A stretch of DNA of 27,136 nucleotides from Folioceros fuciformis (taxonomy: Eukaryota; Anthocerotophyta; Anthocerotopsida; Anthocerotales): positions 1 through 27,136 of the forward strand of contig JBNGIO010004595.1 of assembly GCA_049999805.1 (NCBI GenBank), given 5' to 3'. The stretch's first letter is position 1. Each line of letters begins with the position of its first letter. Positions 20,601 through 27,136 of this stretch are shown piece by piece. The notes beneath the pieces are model-generated. The model searched no databases, was not told where the DNA came from, and was given only the letters and a program-made list of their open reading frames with translations. Position numbers and translations under genes: made by a program.

Positions 20601-22919
20601 ACACGCTCCAGGTGGGAGACCTTTTTGGTGCTTTCGGCACTTTGTTTAAGCTGTCACTTGTTTAAACGCAGCATTTGTCACCGTGACACCAAATGGGTTC
20701 TCATAGCGCATGATTGTACCTTTACTGCTAATGGCTCTGCTGTGCAAGCTGAGAACGCAATTAATCGAATGGATTGGATGCTCTATTGTGCAGGCTGAGA
20801 ACGCAATTGATCGAATGGATTGGATGGACAAGATCACTGGAGTGATTGCCTCTCTTTTAAATTCTCAAGTGTCAGACCAGGTAATGGACAAAGCCCCACA
20901 AATTATCGTCCAGATCTCCAGCACCTGAATTGAGCTTGATGATAAATTATGTTGGGACTCAGTGGAATCCTAGTGCTGCAGTAGAATGTTCGCGTGACTG
21001 AGAAGACGTTGTATTTACTTCAGAGGCCTCCTCGGAGTCCAATGTTGGGTCACAATCGCACGGCCAGTGAGAGCAGCTCTGTGGGCTCGGATTTTGAGCA
21101 TGTGACGCTGGATGAGAGGGGCCATTATTCAGCCCCTCGGCGTGACATCGCCTCCCGGGGCATGCAATTAACGTATCCTGGGCATGATTATCACGAGAGA
21201 CCCCTGGACATTTTGAGGCGCGTGGCCGGGAATGATGTCTGTGCAGACTGTGGTGCCCCAGATCCAGATTGGGCCTCCCTAAACTTGGGTATTCTTGTGT
21301 GTATAGAATGCTCAGGTGTACACAGAAACCTCGGGGTCCACATTTCCAAGGTCTTGTACACCGTCGTTTCCCTTTTCTGCATGATTGAGCCTTCATATGG
21401 TGTAGAGATGTCTTTCCTTTTTCCGTTCAATTGATTTGGCCTGTTCTGGTTCATAGGAAATGTGGATTCTATGGTATTGAAATTGAACGAAACTGATGAG
21501 GGGAAGTGCGTTGAGTGGACTATCAGTTTGGTTGTGTTTTTGTCGGTACAGATGCGTTCATTGACGCTGGATGTGAAGGTGTGGGAACCTTCAGTTCTTG
21601 GATATTTCCAATCCATTGGCAATCAGTATTCAAATTCAATATGGGAGGAGCTTCTTCCACGGTGGGAGAATGACAGAAGGGCTCGAAGTGCATCAACTGG
21701 TGGCATACTAGATAGGTGTATACGTGATCTACAACTATTTAGCGTAATTTTTAAATTATCTTTATTAGATTGCCATGTTGATTAGTGTACGTGTCTTTCA
21801 TGCTGATGCCTCAACCGCATTTGTGCTAACCCTGTCTTTGGTCTGCTGAGCAGGGCTGCTGACAGACCCTCTGTGGATGTGCTCAGAGTTAAACCAGATG
21901 CAAGGGATCCACTTCCGATCAAGGAAAGGTTTATTCAATCGAAGGTAGAATCATATCGTTGAGGTCTTCTAGTGAACAATTCATTTGTCCGTTTGTCTAT
22001 TTTCAACGTTCCGTGCTCTGGTTCCTTTCTCATGGCTGATTCAATTTGCTCTCAAGGAAGCAAGAAAGCTGCTGGTACTTGAGTAAGGTTATCGATGTGA
22101 AATTCTGACAATGGCCTTTTGTGGGCAGTATGTGGAGAAAAGGTTTGTGCAGAGACTGAAGTACGATCCTAGAGGTCCAACGGTGGCAAGAAGCATGTGG
22201 GATGCTGTTCAAGAGGGGAATAAGCAGATTGTACTCCGTCTGATAGTCACAGCAGATGGCGATGTAAATACCACGTATGAGCAAGCAATGGCTGCTGAAG
22301 GATCTCCTATTTCGCGTGGATCAAGTGGAGCCAGAAAGTTTCTGGATATGTCCAACAGCACCAGGAGCAGTTGGAGTGGCCCCATTGGTGTCGGCTCCAC
22401 GTCCCCCTCCTTAGTGCATTCACGGTCGGTTGCTTCTTCACTCACATCAAGCCCTGTCTCCAGGACTGTGGCTAACGTCGCAGCATCTAATGCTTTCCTG
22501 AAAATTGAAGTGGAGAAAGATATGCATGGGTGTACATTGCTTCACTTGGCCTGCCAGATAGGTATTCTGTCTATGGTGGAGCTGCTTCTTCAATACGGGG
22601 CTGCAGTCAATGCTACCGACCGATTGGGAAGGTCACCTCTTCATCACTGTATTCTATATGGCAAAAATTACTGTGCGAAGTTGCTGTTATCCAGGTATGC
22701 TCCTAAGCTAAACTAATCTGTAGTGTGGTGTAGTTGCAGTTGTCCTGCTGAGCTTTTTGGTACCTGACGAACGATTATGATCCGTTCTGTACTTGCAGAG
22801 GAGCTGACCCTTCAGCTGTGGATGGTGGAGGGAAGACTCCACTGGAGAGTGCTGTGGAGATAGGTGCTATTACGGACGAGGAGCTGTTCATCATGTTGGC
22901 AGAATCCGCACATAGCTAA
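17667..22919 (+). CDS. AGD: ArfGAP with BAR, PH and ankyrin domains (ACAP type, AGD1-4/VAN3-like)
   Basis: Nineteen exons: 17667-17711, 17790-17866, 17969-18069, 18160-18230, 18387-18449, 19027-19071, 19213-19278, 19380-19427, 19551-19646, 19756-19797, 19899-20108, 20199-20330, 20486-20611, 20794-20880, 21024-21350, 21552-21715, 21854-21944, 22129-22694, 22799-22919. They give 825 residues. Residues 1 to about 240 form the BAR region ([38 protein letters not shown]). The PH domain spans about 291-402 ([20 protein letters not shown]). The ArfGAP zinc finger uses Cys476, Cys479, Cys496 and Cys499 with the catalytic arginine finger Arg504 in [12 protein letters not shown]. Ankyrin repeats fill about 725-815. 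The family stimulates GTP hydrolysis by ARF at the trans-Golgi and endosomes; VAN3/AGD3 acts in vascular patterning and auxin-carrier traffic in Arabidopsis. Intron 11 is stop-free, and the 3' end of intron 13 is duplicated. Confidence 0.95.
20735..20826 (+). repeat. 46-bp tandem duplication across a 3' splice site
   Basis: Two adjacent 46-base units, 20735-20780 and 20781-20826, differ at four positions. Each carries the end of intron 13 and the first bases of exon 14 of the ArfGAP gene. The second copy has the canonical GTGCAG before the exon. In the first copy the equivalent reads GTGCAAG, moving the AG by one base. Confidence 0.9.
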
Positions 22920-23321
22920 TACATAATTCGAGCCATCAGGTGTATAGTACAACAAGATGCTGATTGTGAACGTGTATGATGGTAAACAGGTAGACGATTC
23001 TTTCTCCAGCATGGAGGGGAAGTCATTGGTGGCCAGAGGAAGCAGGCTTCAACCAAGGAATTGGGTGTGGAAACGATGAGATAGTCTTGTATCGTGCATT
23101 AGACTTCTGAGATATCTTGTGTATTTAATTCTTGCTCAGAAGCCATCGAAGGAATTTGAACTGCAGAATTCACATTCCAGCAGTCTTCAGAGCAGCAAGC
23201 CTCTTCGTGATGACTCAAGCCCTAATCGCGTAGGTCGGTTCTATGTTAAAACATCCTGGTGCAGCTTTGAGATACCATGGAATTCTCAAACTTCACTTAC
23301 TCTCATCGCCTGCAAGGTCCC
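22920..23321. other. ArfGAP 3' flank
   Basis: Presumed 3' untranslated region and spacer. An open frame at 23119-23397 is Ser-rich at first but runs into the tandem repeats and has no recognisable domain; it begins with a non-ATG codon. No polyadenylation signal could be assigned with confidence. Confidence 0.45.
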
Positions 23322-23415
23322 GAGGGGAAAAGCCCAGAGAAAGACGATAAATGTCCCAGGTAACAACGGAGGGAAAAACCCAGGGAAAGGACGATAAACG
23401 TACCAGCTAACAACA
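23322..23415 (+). repeat. 47-bp tandem duplication
   Basis: Two adjacent units, 23322-23368 and 23369-23415, share the frame GAGGG(G)AAAA..CCCAG.GAAAG.ACGATAAA and end in TAACAAC. They differ at scattered positions. They stand at the left edge of the repeat-rich segment. Confidence 0.75.
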
Positions 23416-23473
23416 GGAAGGTCGGTCTTAGGAGGGAAGGTCTTTTAGGAGCCACAGAGAAACCTCCGATGAA

Positions 23474-23697
23474 AGAAATATCTAGACTAACAGGAAGTCA
23501 TATAAAGCTTGGGCCTAGAAATATCTATAAAGCTTGGGCCTAGAAATATCTAGACAAGCAGGAAGTTGTATAAAGCTTGGGCCTAGAAATATCTAGACCA
23601 GCAGGAAGTCATATAAAGCCTTGGGCCTAGAAATATCTAGACTAGCAATAAGGATGAAATATCTAGACTAGCAGTAAGTCGTATAAAGCCTTGGCCT
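23474..23697 (+). repeat. Tandem array of about 43-bp units
   Basis: Six copies are visible, starting at about 23474, 23517, 23542, 23585, 23629 and 23657. The unit begins AGAAATATCTAGAC and ends TATAAAGCTTGGGCCT. The second (25 bases) and fifth (28 bases) copies are internally or 3' truncated. Each full unit carries the palindrome-like core ATATCTAGA and a TATAAAGC box. The copies differ by a few substitutions and one insertion. Confidence 0.88.
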
Positions 23698-23808
23698 TCA
23701 TGGCCATAGTCAAATAAAGGGCTTACACGCCTGCCTCTATTGCTAGATTTCATTCTACCACCAACTATAATCCCCATATATATATTGTGCTTATGGATCA
23801 GTCTTGGC

Positions 23809-23889
23809 AGCTTTGTGTCATGTCTTGTTGATTAGTAGCTTTATGTCATGTCTTGTTGATTAGTAGCTTTATGTCATGTCTTGTTGATT
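23809..23889 (+). repeat. 28-bp tandem triplication
   Basis: Three copies of AGCTTTATGTCATGTCTTG followed by TTGATTAGT lie at 23809-23836, 23837-23864 and 23865-23889, the last lacking three bases. The first differs by one base. Near identity indicates recent expansion. Confidence 0.9.
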
Positions 23890-24441
23890 CAATGTTATTC
23901 AATGAAGTGTACACTTCGCTCTCCTCCCCCCTCTCCATACGCCATATGATATAGTATCATGGTTGCAAAACTTGAAGGTTGAGGGAGGAATACAGCGCAG
24001 CAGCCGAGGGCGTCTTGCTATAAGAAAGGTAACCAACGTAATCACCATCTCATAGTCCCATTGTCGAATTGAATCCCAAAATCAAGCACAGGCCTAAGTG
24101 CCATTAATTAAAATCAAGGTTCCCATACTCTTGAATCCAAGACCAATCTTGCACTCTCAATTTCGTCGACCGATGCTTACTTTGGTTTGCTTCACTTCTC
24201 TATCCCCATTAGGGCTCTCATGCTAGAAAATATGAACTAAGCCTCTATTGAGAAGAGAATGTCTCTCATTATAAAAAATGGATTAAGCCTTTGTTGAGAG
24301 AGATTACAAAGACTAGATGCAAGAAGGATGATAGTACTTGTATACAATTCTAGCTTCACTCTAGAGAATTGGCTAAGCCTCCTATTCTATAGAGGCTCAT
24401 TATGTTATAATCCTAGGTACTTTTATGGCAGATAACTACTT

Positions 24442-24487
24442 TGCTTAAGCTACAAGCAAAGATCTGCTTAAGCTACAAGCAAAGATC
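24442..24487 (+). repeat. 23-bp tandem duplication
   Basis: Two perfect adjacent copies of TGCTTAAGCTACAAGCAAA followed by GATC occupy 24442-24464 and 24465-24487. Within each unit TGCTTAAGC is partly self-complementary. Function unknown. Confidence 0.9.
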
Positions 24488-26573
24488 TCGTAACATTCAT
24501 CACCTTCTTTCCATTCCTTTGTTTTTTGTTCTTTCAAAAGAAAATTGAATTTTCTTCTTATCATTCCTTCGCCTTTTGCTCTTCCAATGCTTCTTTCCAT
24601 TCCTTCAAGGAATCATAATTCCCAAGTGCTGGATGGTCGTGGCAACGACTGTGATAGCCACATCGACAAAAAGGTTGTGAAGCAGGAATGCTTTCTTGTC
24701 ACGAATTCGTCCTTCCTCCACAAACCCGCAAGGCATTCTAGCAAGGATTGCGAATTCTTGGGCCCAAGGTCTATCTCTGTCGTTCTCAGCACGGCCTTGA
24801 CTTCCCCCATGACAAATGACATGTGTCAACATGAACCGACAACAATCTCCAAGCATCCAAAATTCGGTTTGTCAAGATTGCCCGCATAAATGGCACAAGC
24901 CATGGAAAGCCAGCATGACTACATATCGGGAAACAAATGGCAAGGCTGGAGAAGTGAGCTAGTAGCTAGATAAGCTTGGATTGAGTTCATGAGATTGTTG
25001 CGTATAACATGAATTTTGTCATGGATGTAGGGACAAGAGGAGCAAGAGGGCTCGGGCAATGCTGAAGCAATGTGTAAACAATCCAGGCTAATAGAGGAGA
25101 TGAATGAACATGAAAGAGAGGAGGGGATATGTGTTTGTAAGGATGGTTGGGACAACGAGCTAGGCACAAGATCAAAGGGCTTGCACAGGGGGACACCAGT
25201 ACGAGTTACGCGCTAAATCACAAGAAGTGAAATTTTACTTTCCTACATGTTCCAGTTTTACAAGACAAGGAAGAGGGGGCTGATGATTTTTGTAGGGTTG
25301 GTACCAGCTATCCATGGATACCGGAGGTCAAATGTGATAGTCTCCTACAAGAGAAGAACGAAGGGAGCAGAGGAAGGCAAACAAGAGAGAGTGTTAGATG
25401 TAGGGGGATCGAATAAGCGGTGGAAGGCCAACCACACGAATGCAATTAACACAAGGATAAAATAGGAAGGGAGAGAACTTGCTATAAATGGAATCCACCA
25501 CATGGATACACCAAGAGACCTACAGTTAGGCAATGTGTTGTTGGTTGTTGTTGCTTGCACAATTGCCACTATGATGGCTGAGTGTGCCTTTACTAGAAGT
25601 AGTCTACAATGTGAAGAGCTAGACCTTTGCATTTTGCTAAAAACCCTATATGGTGGTTGCAGACTTTGTGGACGTTTACAAATTGCATGCAAGCATGCAA
25701 CCAGACACACAAAGAGGCACATTTTTTTATTTGATTTGGTTCCAAAAAACAAAAAAAAAGGAGGCACATGGATAGGGCAAAGGCATAGGAGGCATGCATT
25801 AATCCAAGTGCACATGGTAAAGCCAAGAGGATACAAGAAGGGGGCAAGTTAAAAAGGATGTGCAAGCTTTGTCAAGAGCAAGCCTTTAGCCTCTTGAAGA
25901 CCAAGCACCCCTGGCTAGGGTGCTAATCATGAGTAGATGGGACAAGAGCGAAAAAGGACATAGTGCAGCATGTGTGAAGGGCCCCTCAATGCATGCATAT
26001 AAGTGGCTTGTTGATTAGCATGCATCTTGAAATGTGCGGATAGCTGCGGTGACTAGCATGATGAACGAGTAACAACAACAACCTCACTCCTAATCATGAC
26101 CACACATGTGTGGCTTTGACAAATATTAGAGGGTCTAACTATAGTGCTATCCACACATTTGCGTGTGAACACCAGGCAAAGGTGGGATGCAAACAATGGT
26201 TATTGATAGATAGCAGCTCTTATGGGGCTGCAAAGCTTTGTGGAATTCCAATGAAATCATACCAAGAGGAGCTCTCTTGTGTTACCTTTTAGAGCTACAA
26301 TGTGCCCAACTATGGAATGGCCGTCCATGCAAATGCGATGGCCTTCAAGGCTAGATGAAGTAACTATGTTGAGCAATGCAATTAAGGGTCACATGTTTAA
26401 ATCCCTAGGTCAAGGATTGTTTAATGCTGATTTGCGTAGATGGCATATAACAAGGTTTGCACCAAACAATCAGATTCTACTAAATCATGCTTCAAGTGAA
26501 AAATAAATTGAAAATCTCCAATATATATCAAAGATTTGGATGGTTATGAGTTGTACATTTGAAAACTTTAACC

Positions 26574-26680
26574 AAAAGGTAGTATCCAAAATGCAATTAC
26601 ATTAATGTCTCACAACATTTACGAAAAAGTAGTATCCAAAATGCAATAACATCAATGTTTCGCTCAACATCTCCGAATAT
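26574..26680 (+). repeat. 50-bp degenerate tandem duplication
   Basis: AGTATCCAAAATGCAAT recurs at 26581 and 26631, an exact 50-base period, with the flanking AAAA(G)GT and ACAT(T/C)AATGT also shared. Similarity fades after about 26670. Confidence 0.75.
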
Positions 26681-27018
26681 GCAAGTATCTAGTGGTAGCA
26701 AAAAATGAAAAAATCTAAATAAATAACTGATTTGGCAACCAAAGTTGGGTTTTCTAAACAAAGTAAATAGAGGGCTTCAAAATACTCAAATTTTTTTATC
26801 CTTATTGTATCTACATAAACATCTTTTCACGCTTTTGAGTTTTACATCAAATTTTTGAGTTTGCTAGGGTTACAATGTTTAGACATACTACGATCAGAGT
26901 GCGCCAGTAGATCAATGCACTTTGCCCTAGGCCCCACATGCATTAGTTTGGTGTGTATATATTTTAACAATAACCTTTTATTATTTAGATAAAAGAAGTG
27001 GTGGCCAATAGACCCTTT

Positions 27019-27072
27019 GGTTCAATACTGACCTCAAGCTGCCAACTGGCTTAGAAGATTCGAGTTTGAACC
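27019..27072. repeat. Short inverted repeat near the window end
   Basis: GGTTCAA at 27019-27025 is matched by TTGAACC at 27066-27072, with 40 bases between. The right arm is preceded by GATTCGAG, reminiscent of an RNA polymerase III B-box, but no tRNA fold could be drawn. Confidence 0.35.
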
Positions 27073-27136
27073 TTTTCGATTCCCTGCTTGGCCCTCTCCC
27101 TCCTCCCAACTTCCCCATTCTCACATCCCCCCAACC

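Larger units (their letters stand above)
23322..23970 (+). mobile_element. Probable degraded LTR-retrotransposon fragment
   Basis: The segment contains stacked tandem repeats, an AATAAAGG-like stretch near 23713, and a pyrimidine-rich end (about 23918-23940). That is followed by AGTATCATGG, which weakly resembles the TGGTATCAGAG primer-binding site matching initiator tRNA-Met. This order (repeats, U5-like CT-rich end, primer-site-like sequence) fits the end of an LTR. No gag or pol coding sequence was found, and LTR ends and target duplications could not be defined. Confidence 0.3.
23971..27136. other. AT-richer, repeat-rich region without a recognisable gene
   Basis: Base composition shifts towards AT. 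Open frames are short or unrecognised; the longest is 25345-25836 on the minus strand, 163 codons of hydrophobic and Cys-rich content in no known family. Degenerate TAAGCCT-containing repeats lie around 24227-24400, a 23-bp duplication at 24442-24487 and a 50-bp duplication at about 26574-26680. The region is most likely decayed mobile-element DNA, though no coding trace of a transposase or polymerase was identified. Confidence 0.5.

Noticed and set aside
23119-23397. 92-codon plus frame after the ArfGAP gene
   Set aside because: No ATG start, no domain, and its end lies within the 47-bp tandem repeat. It is probably 3' flank.
23474-23889. Possible CRISPR-like array
   Set aside because: Units are head-to-tail without spacers, and the genes around are nuclear plant genes; these are tandem repeats.
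25345-25836. 163-codon minus frame in the AT-rich tail
   Set aside because: Cys/Leu/Phe-rich translation without a family signature, equal openness on the other strand at 25502-25852; likely chance.

Overview
The window looks like nuclear DNA of a land plant. Four of the five recognisable genes are split by many short GT-AG introns, the proteins belong to plant families (a plant AGD-type ArfGAP, a plastid CBSX protein, a plant R2R3-MYB), and the non-genic DNA carries degenerate repeats. Residue choices in the MYB, CBSX and transporter proteins, short introns and long GC-rich leaders suggest a bryophyte or other seed-free plant. That taxonomic placement is inference. One 100-N run (3733-3832) is an assembly gap. 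Layout, left to right: 1-1941 no recognisable gene. 1942-2331 (+) intronless NDUFS6, the zinc-binding 13-kDa subunit of mitochondrial complex I. 3051-4774 (+) a nine-exon plastid CBS-pair (CBSX) protein, interrupted by the gap at the end of exon 4. 5542-9251 (-) a four-exon R2R3-MYB with the post-MYB motif of the MYB80/MS188 subgroup, facing CBSX tail to tail. 9252-14049 a long GC-rich, purine/pyrimidine-biased stretch upstream of the MYB with no supportable gene. 14050-16553 (-) a fifteen-exon drug/metabolite-superfamily nucleotide-sugar transporter of the CMP-sialic-acid-transporter-like type. 17667-22919 (+) a nineteen-exon BAR-PH-ArfGAP-ankyrin protein (ACAP type, AGD1-4/VAN3-like), divergent from the transporter across about 1.1 kb. 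22920-27136 AT-richer, repeat-rich DNA with several short tandem arrays and a probable degraded LTR-retrotransposon fragment, with no supportable gene. The genes do not form an operon-like unit. They are independent housekeeping or developmental genes: respiration (NDUFS6), plastid energy/redox sensing (CBSX), a candidate spore- or pollen-wall regulator (MYB80-like), Golgi nucleotide-sugar import, and ARF-dependent vesicle traffic (AGD). The most interesting sequence-level signals are in the ArfGAP gene: a 46-bp tandem duplication across a 3' splice site that leaves a frame-preserving second acceptor, and a 90-nt stop-free intron between the BAR and PH segments. Next are the MYB80-type regulator with its three tandem W-box cores in intron 2, and the nested tandem arrays after 23322. 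I found no clearly new biological system. Exon joints were deduced by hand from reading frame, splice consensus and family similarity; every joined frame closes exactly apart from the gap.
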